Source: Marvania coccoides (Eukaryota > Chlorophyta > Trebouxiophyceae > Chlorellales > Chlorellaceae). Taken from it: DNA of 64,000 nucleotides. A program made the position numbers and the translations under genes. The notes under the pieces were generated by a model that saw only the letters and a list, made by a program, of their open reading frames with translations, did not search any database and was not told where the DNA came from. The stretch lies in assembly GCA_963854735.1 (NCBI GenBank), contig OY978106.1, positions 682,001 to 746,000 of the forward strand, in the 5' to 3' direction. Below, in pieces: positions 8,896 through 19,976 of the stretch; positions within the stretch are counted from its first letter, which is position 1, and each line of letters starts with the position of its first letter.

Positions 8896-11348
8896 TCAGT
8901 GCTTGCCGTTGGGCACCCCGTTGGCGGGCGTCTTCAGCTCGTGCGGCTTCACCACCAGGGGGTCTTTGCTGCCGAGGAGCACCGACCACCGCCCAGTGCC
9001 GACCTCGCCCTCCGGCTCGTCTCCAAACTCGGGGACAGCCTGCCCCGCCGCCTTGAGCATGTCCAGCAGGCTCTTGGGGCGGATGTTCTTGATGCCCGCG
9101 CCCGCGTCGTCCAGGGACACCACCTTGAGTAAAAATTCGTTGCCCTGCGAGCGTGACAGCACGACCACGTGGTCATTAGGCTTCACCACGCCGTTCTGAG
9201 CAGCCATCAGCACCGCCTCCTCGATGAGGCCCTCGCCGGCTTCGCCAGTGGGCGCCGCCAGCACCGGCATGAGGCCATAGGTGATCAATGCCTGGCGGGC
9301 GGTGGAGCGCCCCTCCAGCACCCACTTGAGGCCGTCGCGCTTCAGGTACGGCACCACCAGGGTCATGATGGGCTGCTGGGGACGATACTTGGCCACCAGG
9401 GCGGCTGTGTTGCCGGTGTGGGTCATCACCACGATGAGCGCAGCGCCCACCTTGTCGGCGGTTTTCACCGCCGCCGCCGCCATGCTCTCCAGCTTGACGC
9501 GGTAGCTGGCGCCGCCGCTGCCGATGCCCTTGGTGCCCGAGTTCACGCGGGTGAGGGCAGCGGAGGAGAAGGCGAAGCCGATGTTGGCTTCGGAGGCAAA
9601 GGAAGACTGTGACAGAGAGCGGGACAGGCCGCCGCGGACGGCGGGGGCCTCGGGGTCGGCGCTGTTCAGGTCCATCGTCGCGTACATGGCGTACTCGCTC
9701 TCCACCGCCAGGTGCTCAAAGTGGGAGTCGTGGTCAAACACCGCCTCCGCCTCCCGGCAAATTGCCACCGTCGTCTGCACCGTCTCCAGCCCATACTTGC
9801 CGCGGTAGGTCTCAGCACCCAACAGAATGCCGTCCACGCCGTCCAGCACCGCGTTTGCGATGTCGGTGGCCTCCGCGCGGGTGGGGCGGGTATTTCCGAT
9901 CATGGAATCGCACACCCGGGTGATGAGCGAGGGCTTTCCCAGCACTGCGCAAGTGGAGGCCATTGCCTTTTGCACCATGGCCATCTTCTCGGCCTGCACG
10001 TCCAGCCCCAGGTTGCCGCGGGAGATGATGACGCCGTCAGCAGCCATAGCTACCGACCGGAAATTCATCAGCGACTGCCGAGTCTCGCACTTGGCAATGA
10101 CCTTCACGGAGTCCACACCGATGGCCCCCAGGAAGTCGCGGCACTCGCTGATGTCCTCGGGGGAGCGGCAGTACGACAGCGATACAAAATCGATCTCGAA
10201 CTCTTTCGTCAGAATCTCGATGGCCTGCTTGTCGAAGTCTGTCAGCGCGGGGAGGTCGTTCTGCAGGTTGGACAGTCCCTGGGAGGAGCGCTCCTGGTGG
10301 AAGATGGTCAGCAGGCCGTCCAGAACCGCGTTGTTCTTGGCCACGCAGATCACCTCGTCGGCGGTGACTGAATCCACTTCCAGGAAGAGGCAGGACTCCT
10401 CTGAGCCGGTCACCAGGTACCGCCCCACGAAGATGGAGTCGCCAGCCTCGCACATGGCCGGAAACTTGGGGTAGGTGACTGGGAGGAGGGAGGAGGAGCA
10501 CTCGTCGGCGCCGGCGGCCACAGACAGACGGATGGTCTCGCCAGAGGCGATGCGCAGCTGGTCGAAGATGCCGGGCCAGCCGTTCTCATCCACGCCGTAC
10601 TTGCGCTTCACCAGGATCTCTGCGGAGAGTGGAGGGCAGGGAGGGAGGTTGAGAGAGATGAGACAACGGAGCGGGGAGGCAAATTTGCCATAAATTAAGC
10701 AATATTTGAAGTAAAAGGGTGAAAACGTAGCGATCTGGAGCAGAAATAGTGGGGGGAATCATTTAGAATGAAAAACACTGGAAAACGCACCTCTGCCGAG
10801 GGTATCCAGCATGACGGCACAGAGGCGGCGGGTGCGGCGCATTGCCTCGTTGAGGTTCTGCAGCGAGGTGCGGTGGTACTCGATGGGCGCCCAGGTCAGA
10901 TCCACGCGTGCGCAGGTGGCGCCAGCCTCCAGCAGCGCGCACAGGGCCTCCACAGACTGACAGGCGGGGCCGACGGTGAACACCACTGCAAACATGAGAA
11001 ATTCAATGCGTTTTGGTGAGTTTTGTAAGGAAAACAGGTGCTTCAGGCGTGGATTGGGGCCCGATCGAGATATAGACAGGTTTATAAAGCAACTAGACAC
11101 TCACCCTTGGTCTTACTGTACATGTTCTCAACGTCTGAGACTTCCAAGACTTGGTGCAGATCGTCATCCTTGATAATGTGGTTCTGCGGAGCGGAATGTG
11201 GGGTGATCGAGCGTTAATAACGAGAATGACGGGCTCAGGAGGGAGAGCACGGCAAAAACCACGGATTGCGAAAACAATTTTATTCGTTCAGTGCTAGAAT
11301 AAAAAGGCGAAATGAACGGACCTTGGCTTTTGTAAGGTGTCGAGCCAT
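8896..11348 (-). CDS. Pyruvate kinase, atypical plant-clade cytosolic form
   Basis: Exons 11322-11348, 11105-11183, 10791-10985 and 8896-10619 give 674 aa in frame. Domain order is the pyruvate-kinase TIM barrel followed by the C-terminal regulatory domain. Conserved blocks include VVFTVGPACQSVEAL, CAVMLDTLGREI, IDFVSLSYCRSPEDI, VIAKCET, ADGVIISRGNLGLD, RPTRAEATDIANAVLDG and DGILLGAETYRGKYG. The wording follows a divergent plant subgroup, where canonical RxNFSHG is replaced (here RVDLTWA) and ARGDLG becomes SRGNLG; so catalysis (PEP + ADP to pyruvate + ATP) is likely but not certain. An extra Ser/Ala-rich segment of about 65 residues (SLSQSSFASE region, around 9510-9660) interrupts the junction of barrel and C-terminal domain. 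The 27-nt first exon and its weak GTCCGT donor are the least certain part. Confidence 0.88.
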
Positions 11349-12987
11349 CTTTGATCACTCTTTTTATTAATAATGCAAGGCGAGGGGAGGATGGATGGTC
11401 CGGATAGAGGGTAGGGCTTACTGCACACGAAATGCGGTGCAAGGCGGATCGTTCTCCGGGGGTTCCGCCGTCAGATGTATTTTAATAGGTATACAATTTA
11501 AATTATATATGCAGAATAAGCAATGCGCCATCTCCCTTTCTGGCAACGCCAAGTCTTTTTACTTTCCTCATTGCCTTTTTCATGGGTCAGGTCACCTGCG
11601 GGCCAAATGGGTGCTCGCTGGACGGTAAGCAGGGATTTAAACACGCCCAGCACCAACGGGAGGTGCTGCAGGCATGATGGGGCCGAATGAGCCATTGGGT
11701 ATCTCGGCGGCGGCGGCGGCGGCGGCTTCGGCAGGGGCGTTGCCTTCTTGGATATAAATTTGAATGCATGCATATGCGGAGAGAAGCTAGAACAAAATGA
11801 CGCTATATAAGCTAGATAGTAAAATGAATGCAGGCGAACAAGCAGGCGCGAAACAAGCGATGAAGGCGGCCGCTGTTCAGAAGACCCCAAAATGCGATGG
11901 GCACACAAAAAAAACCAACTATTTTCATTTGGGTTGAACGAATAAATGGGAATTAAAGCGAGAGAGGTAGCATGGGGCTCCCACAAGCATTAATTGGGCA
12001 TGCGGGCTTGGGGATCCATTTTGAGCCGTTCTATGTGCGGCGGCAGGCTCCAAGCTTAATTGTTAGGACCCAGTCTGCCTCTCTGCTGTGCAGCGTTTGT
12101 TTGTTGCCGTATCTATGCGGAGTCTAAACCCAAAAAATTGTATTTGTATGCCAAAAAATATTTCACAAGGGCAGAATTTTTATTTCTAGTAAACCTCCAA
12201 AGTAATCGTTGTTCCAGTGACAAACAAAACAGTAGTTTTACAGATTTCTGCTAGCGAGCGGAGGCCGAAAAATACCAGCAGGCGGGGAAGAAAGTTGACG
12301 GCTTTTTGAACCGTCTTCTGGAGAAGCCGCCGTTCCTGAGGTTATTCCGTGCGTTCTTAGTGAATTGTGCCCTCAGCTTTAATTTAAGTAGCGTTATTAT
12401 TTACGTTGGGCCCCACCATTTAAGTAGTATTACATCACAACTCGGGGTTCCCCAAGCCTTCACTGCGGGTGCTCTTCGAGAATAGTTAAATTTACATTAC
12501 ATTCCCCCCGTGTAACATATGGATTCCCCCCGTTTAACAAGTTTGGGTGGGGGTGGTGAAGATTGCCGCCCTGAACGCCCAGCCTGAAGCTCAGCGAAGA
12601 AAGCTGGGACGAAGCCATCGGGCTTAGGGAGGACAGGTGTCTGGGCTATGGAGCTCCGATAAAACTGTATTCTAACGCTGTTCGCTGTCCCAGCGAATTT
12701 GTCTAAATCTAGTCAACAACCCAAGATTAACGAGCACCTCGAAACCTGAGGTTGGTCTGACCGAAGCGAAGTCAATAGTCAACACTTTCTCATGATCATG
12801 GTTCGCGTGCGGCGATTCTCGTTTTGGCACCGGGGTTCGCGTGCGCTTTCTGGGACCCACCACCGCTGCGTATATGTTAATTTTATTCTTACACACATTC
12901 TTAGCGCTCTGTGTCCATCTTTAGGGAAAGATTCCCTAATATTTTTATTTTGTTCGATTAGATTGCCAGAACAATCGCGTTGCCAGA
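11349..12987. other. Large gene-poor interval
   Basis: About 1.6 kb with no confident gene. It contains a (CGG)n block at 11703-11725; read on the minus strand, this block sits in a short open stretch ending PPVGAGRV and a TAA near 11637, which resembles an orphan last exon. It also holds copy B of a dispersed repeat (12028-12129), two near-identical ATTCCCCCCGT-TAACA words near 12500-12540, and a GC-richer stretch at 12541-12870 without an obvious ORF. The pyruvate-kinase promoter must lie at its left end. Confidence 0.5.
12028..12129 (-). repeat. Dispersed repeat, copy B
   Basis: Read on the minus strand, this 102-bp segment matches 46941-47061 in order and wording: GTTTAGACTCCGCATAGATA, then CACAGCAGAGAGGCA, TCCTAACAATTAAG, GGAGCC and CCGCCGCACATAGAAC. 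The matching copy has the same blocks with scattered substitutions and a 20-nt insertion that completes a hairpin. The edges are sharp; flanks do not match. Could be a small mobile element or a non-coding RNA gene. Confidence 0.6.
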
Positions 12988-13269
12988 ATGATGCAACCGG
13001 CGTTGACTCCCACGGCCCTTCCCTCCCCAGCTGTAGCTCAGCCTACTGGCGCCGTCAACAGGGCCCCACCTGGCGCAGCAAACAACATCAAGCCGAGATT
13101 GCAGCAGACACATGGGGCCCACTCGGCGCAGGCTTCCTCATTAACAGCTGTCGTCGCCGCCGCCAGCGTGCCCATCAAGAAGATCCCATCGCTGGAGCCC
13201 GCCGCCGTGCAAGAAGATCCCAAGAAGAGCAAGCACCAAAAAATGCTTGAGTCATGGGATTGGAACTAA
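12988..13269 (+). CDS. Hypothetical small Ala/Pro/Lys-rich protein
   Basis: A 93-codon open frame beginning with two ATGs and ending TAA. Base composition is GC-rich like neighbouring exons, in contrast to its AT-rich flanks, which is the main reason to list it. The product is rich in Ala, Pro, Ser and Gln and ends KKSKHQKMLESWDWN, a more specific-looking basic/aromatic tail. The upstream sequence ends in a pyrimidine-rich run and TTAG, so this could also be the last exon of a longer gene whose earlier exons were not recognised. No known domain. Low to moderate confidence that it is translated. Confidence 0.35.
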   Translation: MMQPALTPTALPSPAVAQPTGAVNRAPPGAANNIKPRLQQTHGAHSAQASSLTAVVAAASVPIKKIPSLEPAAVQEDPKKSKHQKMLESWDWN

Positions 13270-14319
13270 ACTATAATGGCTCACATTAAGAGCATGAATG
13301 AATACGCATATACCCCATTTTGTTGCTTTCCCCCCCTTTCCCCCGCTATTCATTTGCGATCCACAGAGTAATTCTTCTTCTGGGACGCTGGTTATTATTT
13401 ATTTTTTTTCCCTGTTCGCCATTCGTTCTCTGATTTCAGGTTTTTGTCAATGAGCTCAGGCTGATTTTGGCATCTGTGATGCGGGGTCAATCGCCCCCTT
13501 CCAGAGCGGCCGTTGAGCGTGATAATGATATAACTGCTACCCCCGTCTGCCCCACACATAATTATCTGTATTCCTCCACTTCCTTCTTCTTCGCGTCTTC
13601 TTTTTGGATATAAACAAGAAATGAACCATGAAATATGCAACAAATACACTTTGAGAGCTACAGACGCCCGAGGTCTGGGGGGAAAGGGGGCGAGATTGCC
13701 ATCAGGACAACCGAGAGACACTTCCACATTCGGCTGCGAATACCTCTGCCCCCGCCTGCTGGATCGGTGGCACACATGCCTATGATTCAGCAACCTGGCA
13801 GTTTTTAGGTTAGGGTTTCTCCTTTCTGCTGCTGCTGCTGCTTCCACCGCTGCAGCGTCAATCTATTACCTTTTTCCAACTTTCTTAGAATTTCTCCGCA
13901 GCTTGCAAAACTCATTATGCCGTCTTCAGCTGTACATAACTGCTCGTAAACCTCACTGCGTAACACATTTTCTACGTCTAATTTTCTGCGGTACAATGCC
14001 ACATAGCTTCTCTCTTTGTTGATCCCACGGATGGAAGGGGGTACCCCGCCTTACTGTGGCGGGGTGAGTGGCACGTCGGCTTGCACCAACCTTGGTAGTA
14101 GACGTTACAACCATATGTAAAACCTCAAACCTCAAACCTGGGGTCTCCCACTTAACCGAAACTCCAACAACCCCGCCACACCGCACCACACATCACTCTC
14201 CCTTCTTCACCCTCAAATTTTCTTACATCAAACATTGTGAACCCCGGCGAAAATTCAAAAGACCCTGTATTGTTTTCTTAGATTGTTCTTATATTTTCAC
14301 CGCCACTGATTTCCCGCAT
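13270..14319. other. Intergenic with one weak minus-strand ORF
   Basis: About 1.05 kb. A 65-codon minus-strand frame (13805-14002) begins MALYRRKLDVENVL and ends in a five-Gln run; it looks protein-like but has AT-rich codon use unlike its neighbours, so it may be a relic. A tandem CCTCAAA CCTCAAA occurs near 14127-14140, and a telomere-like GGTTAGGGTTT near 13808. Nothing else supportable. Confidence 0.4.
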
Positions 14320-15315
14320 TCACATGACGTCCATCGCCTCCGGCGTGCCCTCCACCACCGTCACCAGCTTCTTCACCGGGTACACCCGCTCCCGCACCAC
14401 CGCCGTGGTGCCGGGCGCAAACCGCTGCGGCGTCTCCCGCTCGTACGTTTTCGCCTGCAGGTACTGCAAGTTCCGCAGGTACTCCACCCCGTCCTTCGTA
14501 ACCACGCAAATGTCCACATTGGACCCCGAACCCAGGTCGTTAAACACCCCAGATCGAATAGCCTTGGTCACGAGCTCAACTGCCTCGTCCCTCGTCATGT
14601 CGTCTTTATACCCGTCCTCGAACACCGCCATGGCGTTCAGGCTGCCAGATCCCATGGTGGCGTACGGCAGGGAGTCGGTGGAACCGTGGGGGTAGACAGT
14701 GAAGAGGTGGGGGCCCTTGAAATCAACGCCGCCGAGGACAAGAGCGGCGGAGACGTGGCCCTGGTAGCGGAAAAGGTGGCTCTTGAGGAGGGACATGGCG
14801 GTAATGACGCGGGAGGGTCGTCCTGAGGCGTAGCGGTGGAGCTCCAGCTGCGAGGAGATCATCCCAGTGACGTTTTCTGTGTCCGCGGCGGTGCCGGCGC
14901 CGCAGCAGTAGATATTGGGCGCGATGTAGTGGATCTTCTCGCAGTTTTTGTCGGCCACGGTGGTGCCGGCGGTGGAGCGCGTGTCGGCGCCCAGTACCAC
15001 GCCGTCCTGTGAGCAAAAAGCAGGAAATCGCATGTTTTGAAAGGAGAGAGTGAGGCGGTGAAATTTATTCAGAAAAGGGTGGGTGAGTATGGGAGGAATC
15101 AATGGGTGAGCGGGGCAGAGGTGTTCAGGAATGGGCGCAGCATACTGAAGATGGGGAGATGAGAGGAGGGCTGAAAACAGCAACTTGCTCACCTTGAAGA
15201 TCACTCCTGCGATTGTGGTGCCGGTCTTGGTGAATCCTGGCCCCTTGACGCCCTTCTTTTCCATGATGTTATTCCGTGTGCATAGGTCGAAGCTGAATCC
15301 ACCAGCGTCAGCCAT
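14320..15315 (-). CDS. 20S proteasome subunit beta type-2 (PSMB7/PBB-like)
   Basis: Exons 15193-15315 and 14320-15006 give 269 aa. The short propeptide ends KTG and the mature enzyme starts at the catalytic Thr of [20 protein letters not shown]; the Thr1, Asp17 (GADTRS) and Lys33 (DKNCEKI) triad typical of trypsin-like beta-2 is present. Further hallmarks are [39 protein letters not shown] and [13 protein letters not shown]. The C-terminal extension after TTAVVRE wraps beta-3 in known structures and ends EAMDVM. Function: trypsin-like peptidase site of the 20S core in cytosol and nucleus. Divergent from coatomer zeta across 545 bp. Confidence 0.97.
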   Translation of the reverse strand: MADAGGFSFDLCTRNNIMEKKGVKGPGFTKTGTTIAGVIFKVSKLLFSALLSSPHLQYAAPIPEHLCPAHPLIPPILTHPFLNKFHRLTLSFQNMRFPAFCSQDGVVLGADTRSTAGTTVADKNCEKIHYIAPNIYCCGAGTAADTENVTGMISSQLELHRYASGRPSRVITAMSLLKSHLFRYQGHVSAALVLGGVDFKGPHLFTVYPHGSTDSLPYATMGSGSLNAMAVFEDGYKDDMTRDEAVELVTKAIRSGVFNDLGSGSNVDICVVTKDGVEYLRNLQYLQAKTYERETPQRFAPGTTAVVRERVYPVKKLVTVVEGTPEAMDVM

Positions 15316-15860
15316 GGTGTCGCAAGTGTTTGATCAGAAATCGAATTTCACAAATAAAGTGGCTCGCGCACACAAGCCTGGGGATGTAAAGCGCGTTATC
15401 CAGATATTCTGGTCTCAAGGGAGCACAGATATATAAACAGCTGCCTTCCTTGCACTTTTTGCTGAAAGATTTCAAGAAGATTGATCAGAAAGGGAGATGT
15501 AGAGGCGGAGAGTCTGCCAGGCGTGCTGATTCTTTCCAGTAGAATATAAAAATGAATATAATGCTCAGAAATGTGGAAAAACAGCGGCACAGAGGCTATT
15601 TTTTTGGCCTTCGTTCACCAAAAACGAGGAAAAGCTGCTCATCCCACTTCGCTCTTTATTTAAATTAAAATTTACAACAAGCTAAATCGCATCTTTAGCA
15701 CCGCTGCTGCTAGGAGACTTGCTGGTTGCTCGATCTTCGTTAATTTCCACACCAAGTCTTCTTCCTTTGAAGAACCAAAACGCTGCTGCTTCCAGCGCAC
15801 AAATCTACGTGGCCCCGCCTAGGATCTTCAATTAACCGCCCGAGCGCGCCTCTGGAAAAT
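15316..15860. promoter_or_regulatory. Divergent promoter interval between proteasome beta-2 and coatomer zeta
   Basis: 545-bp AT-rich spacer between two divergent starts. Contains TATATAAACAG near 15430, which is TATA-like, and a TTTATTTAAATTAAAATTT block at 15654-15672. Function inferred from position. Confidence 0.4.
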
Positions 15861-16622
15861 ATGACTATCGACGCTATAATCCCCACCGTGAAAGCGCTCA
15901 TCTTGCTAGACGATGAGGGAAAGCGGATATCCGTCAAGTACTTCTCGGAAGATTGGTAAGAACACCTAAACCATCCACACTTTAGCCTCGCAGGCGTCCC
16001 AATTTTTTCCTGTCTTCCCCCAAACTGACGCGCTCGCTCCCTCCTTGCCTGTCCTGTTCTCAATTCTCCAGGGAACACAGCGTCATCGCCCAGGGAAATT
16101 TCGAAAAGTCGCTGTTTGCCAAAACCAGCCGAGCCAACGCCCGCGGCGAACGTAAGCCATCAAACTCCTCCACATTCCCCCTAACTTCCCGCTCCTCATT
16201 TTAAACCCGTTTTCTGTCTCTTTTCAGCCGAAATCACGATGTTTGACGACGTGGTGGTGGTATACAAGTTCATCGGTGATTTGATGTTCTATGTGGTGGG
16301 CCACAGCGACGAGAACGAGATTGTTCTGTCCAACGTTCTCATCGGCTTCTCCGACTCCGTCTCGCTGCTACTGCGCAACGCGGTGGAGAAGAAGACGGTG
16401 CTGGAGAACCTGGACCTGGTGCTGCTGGCCATGGACGAGCTGGTGGAGGGCGGGCTCATTCTGGAGAGCGACGCAGCGGTGGTGGCGTCTCGGGTGACGA
16501 TGCGGTCGGGAGATGGCGATGGCTCGCCTATGGCGATGGACATGAACAACCCAGGGCTGCAGTCGCTGAGCGCCGCGTTCGGCAACGTGAAGGAGCAGCT
16601 CACGCGGTCGCTGCTTAAGTGA
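15861..16622 (+). CDS. Coatomer subunit zeta
   Basis: Exons 15861-15955, 16072-16151 and 16228-16622 give 189 aa. The longin-type fold is recognisable from [53 protein letters not shown], and the final helix [20 protein letters not shown]. These blocks and the length (about 180 aa) are those of COPI zeta, which pairs with gamma-COP in the F-subcomplex of the Golgi vesicle coat. Last residues QLTRSLLK, stop TGA. The short introns (76-116 nt) are typical of this window. Confidence 0.95.
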
Positions 16623-17501
16623 GAAGAAAGATCTTGTGGGTGTTCTTTTGTGAAAGTGGACATGAAAAAATTGTGTGAGATAGAGTTACGTAATGAGAGA
16701 GTTCGAGTTTTTTCCCCTTTGTTTTCTGCTTGTTTTGATTTGTATTTGGAAGAAAACGTGGTAGCTCTGAAGGTTAGAAAGGTAACATTTTGGCGCTGTT
16801 GCAAGGAGAGCGGGGCGTTGGCTTCATTTCTTAAGAAATCTCAGAAGTAGTACTGTACTTGCTGTGCTCCTGCCTCGAGCACTAAATGCGTGATCATATC
16901 GCAGAATCTGACTATATCTTTAAATTGTCCATGAAATTTTACATAAGGAGGCAGGCTTCAGGCCTTGCCGCCCCTCAACTAGTGCATAAAAGAAGAAAGA
17001 TAGAAAGAAATAATTCGGTGGGTAATAGTGTCTCTTCCGTGTATGGCGAGTAACATAAAACTTGAAAATTTTGGATTCAAGACCCACGGCGGAATCTCGA
17101 GAGAAAACACTTTCTCTGCGTGTTTTGCTCGAGGAAAGAGCAACAGGTGGAGTCACACGCATGCATGCAACACGCGTCTGTGAAAAAGAGTAAGAAAGGA
17201 AGGAAGGATGCGGGAGGCGGACTAACAAATAAACAAACAAACAAAGAGAAGGTTCAATTTTTCGATCGCAGATTTTTTTTTAAATGAAACATAACATACT
17301 ACTGTTATTTACTACTCGAGATTTGATGATACGATTTCACAAAAAAGCAAAACATTTGGGGAAGAGGTTAACAAAGAAAGAAAGTAGCGTCCTTTCACAT
17401 TCATTCGTTTCCTGGGAGAAAAAGTTTGGAAATATTGAAGCGCCAACAAAAATACGATTACTGGTTATCTTCTCACGGCGAGGAAAGGTGCGACCCCGGG
17501 T
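16623..17501. other. Intergenic, convergent 3' ends
   Basis: 879 bp of AT-rich DNA between convergent coatomer zeta and NAD kinase. Includes a (ACAA/CAAA)n stretch near 17225-17245. No gene seen. Confidence 0.6.
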
Positions 17502-19668
17502 TCAGCTGCCGATGGGCGGCGATTTTCCCTTCTGGTACGACCCAGGCGCGTGTTCTTTCCTATACACAAGGCTCGCTGACAGCGCTGACGTATTGCTCAC
17601 TGTCACCGGGCCCTCCGGCGGCGGCGAGCCAGCGCTGGCCTTCCCCATGCGCCTCGCTGCCTGTTGCGCCTGCTGCGGGGGTTTGAACGCGCCCACGCCA
17701 GGCAGCGACTTCTGTTCCAGACGCTCGTTCCACCGGAAGCACCGCTCGATAGAAGAAAACCAATCCAACGTCTGATCCCGGCAGTTAATGGTGGGCACCG
17801 GGTGCGGGCTCATGCGCACCTGCATAAAGTCCCCGGGCTGCAGCTCCACCGCGTGTTTGCCGTCGAAGGTGGCTTGAGCGCCGGATCGGGCGTCGCCTGC
17901 AATTCTCAGCTCCAGTTGGACATAATCGGGGAGGATGATGGGGCGGAAGGAGAGGGAGTGGGGGCATATGGGAGTAAAGAGGATGGCGGGCACGTTGGGG
18001 TGCACCATGGATCCCCCAGCTGCGACAGAGTAGGCGGTGGAGCCTGCGAGCGGGGAAGGAAAAACAATGATACAAGTTCAGATTCTGGGGGCCCTTTTGG
18101 GGAAGATTTTAACGTAGAAGAAGAGCGATACATTCAGGTTGAATCTAGGGGGGAATTCGAGTAGAAAGGTAGCTCGCTGATGGGTAAATTGCTTCACAAT
18201 TAATAAAGTAGAAATGATAATTACGCCGACCTGTGGGGGTGGCCAACATGACGCCGTCCGCCTGCACCTTCGTGATGAGGTGGTCCCGCTCGTACACCTC
18301 GATCTTGGACAGATAGGGCTGCGCCCCCCGCGACAGCACCACCTCGTTCAAAACGTCGTGGCAGGCACCAGGCAGGGCTCGGCCGTTGCGGAAAACCTCG
18401 CACTGCAATCGCATGCGGAGGGTGATGTAGACGCCCATGAGGGGGGAATTGTCGACGGAAGAGGTCAGGCGGCAGGTCGCCATCTCCTGCGAAGAAGAGC
18501 ACAGGAAACAAAACCAGTTAAATATTTTTATCCGAGGATTCAAAATTGTTGTTTTAGGTGAAATTTGTAAGGTGGTGTATCGTACCTCTGCGCCGTTAAT
18601 CACATCATCCAGGTGCTCCCTGTACGTAGAGTAGTCGTGCGGCGTGAGGAACCCCAGCGAGCCCAGCCGAAAGGCAATCAACGGGGGCATTGAGTTCCCG
18701 AAAAGGTGGGTGGCGTGAAGCACCAGGCCGTCCCCTCCCAAGCAGACGACGAAGTCCACGAAGCGGTGCAGCTGAGGGACGTCTGCCTGGGAAAATGTGC
18801 GGATGTAAGGGGTAGCTGCACCTAACTCGGTCTGCGTAATTAAAATTGAAAAAAATGTAAAATTTTGGAAAAGGTTGGGTATCTAATTGACATTGAGTTG
18901 TAATAAAAACAAGTATTATTTTTTCTGTGCGGTTAATTGGGGTGAAAAGAGAGGAAATAGCACTTGAATATATTGATAATCATATTTTCCGGCTTACCAA
19001 TTCGTCGTACTGGTCAGGCTCGACAAGCACCTCCAAGCCCTGCTCCTCGCCCAGATATCGCAGCACGTCTACATACTCCTCAAAAAGCTCATACCCCAGC
19101 TTCTTTAGCACCATCACCCTGCAACAAGAAATTCTCATAAGCCAGTGAGCCAGCGCGAAACAAAATCGGAGGCAACATTGAAAATGCTAGAAGGCTTAGC
19201 TCACCGTTTTGGTCGGGTTTTCCAGATGAGGAGGTGCTGCTGGGAGGAGGGGTGCGCGAATGCGAGGCTGCCGTCGGCTGCAACAACAAAGTAAAATCCG
19301 GCGGGGCGGTGAAGTGAGGAGAGTATTATTGGGAGCAGGTCAGGAAAGAAAAGAAGAGGATTCAAGAAGGCAACCGGTCATTCACTCAATATCCTGCAAA
19401 GTTGCGTACATTTGACTGTTTCTCTGTTGCAGGAGTAGCCATCTGACCGGAGGATGTAAATGTCAGCTTTGGGGTCCCAGGAGGAGGACTGCTGCCCTCC
19501 GCTGCTTGACGACCTGGAGCTCGGTGACGCTGAGCCGTTTTCGTTCGCTGCTTCGCTGCGGGGAGCCACCCGGTGGGGCCGAAGTGCTCGCCGAAGGAGG
19601 GAAAAATTGCTCTGCTGCCGAAAGGTGGGGCTACTACGAATTCCAGCTGCGTAATTCAGTTTTGCCAT
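17502..19668 (-). CDS. NADK2: NAD kinase, chloroplast NADK2 type
   Basis: Six exons (19410-19668, 19205-19277, 18998-19118, 18586-18831, 18231-18486, 17502-18043) total 1497 nt, 498 aa. The N-terminus is basic and Ser-rich (plastid transit-like). Recognisable NADK2 blocks: LLIWKTRPKRVMVLKKLG, VDFVVCLGGDGLVLHA (GGDG nucleotide motif), GSLGFLTP, GVYITLRMRLQCEV, VLNEVVLSRG, ATPTGSTAYSVAAGGS and FTPICPHSLSFRPIILPD. It phosphorylates NAD to NADP, supplying photosynthetic electron acceptors. Arabidopsis NADK2 is about 985 aa with a long N-terminal calmodulin-binding region; that region is absent here, so regulation probably differs. The start ATG at 19668 is chosen because the frame before it begins only with TTG. 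The exon after TAYSVAA continues into a Pro/Gln-rich tail beyond the usual C-terminus. Confidence 0.93.
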
Positions 19669-19976
19669 TGCTAAATTCAATTATGTCAACGGTGATCAGC
19701 GGCTGATCATGGTTGCGTGGCAAAGATAAAATAAATTGAAAATGTTTTTAAAGGAGAGCTGTGCTCTGTCTTCTGTTATCAAGTAAGACTCTTTTAAAAG
19801 AAAGTAGCAGATGATCCCGAACAAATTATAATTCAATTAGATTAGAGGGTATCAGCCCACAAAAAATCTAAAAAAAAAATCGTCAACTCAATTGAGAGTG
19901 CCTCTCCTCTCAAACTGATGGTCTTTTTCCTTTAAAAAATTAGGGCACTTATTTCTCTAGACGACATCGAAGCACG
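19669..19976. promoter_or_regulatory. Divergent promoter interval, NAD kinase / fibrillin-like gene
   Basis: 308-bp AT-rich spacer between two plastid-protein genes transcribed divergently. TTATAATTCAATTAG and A-runs at 19825-19880. Shared light or stress control is possible but only inferred. Confidence 0.4.

Noticed and set aside
9169..10474. Long plus-strand reading frames opposite pyruvate kinase
   Set aside because: They are antisense shadows of a GC-rich gene, with no domain and no splice context.
14068..14826. 252-codon plus-strand frame opposite proteasome beta-2
   Set aside because: Mostly His/Arg/Leu-rich shadow of the proteasome exon; no recognisable domain.
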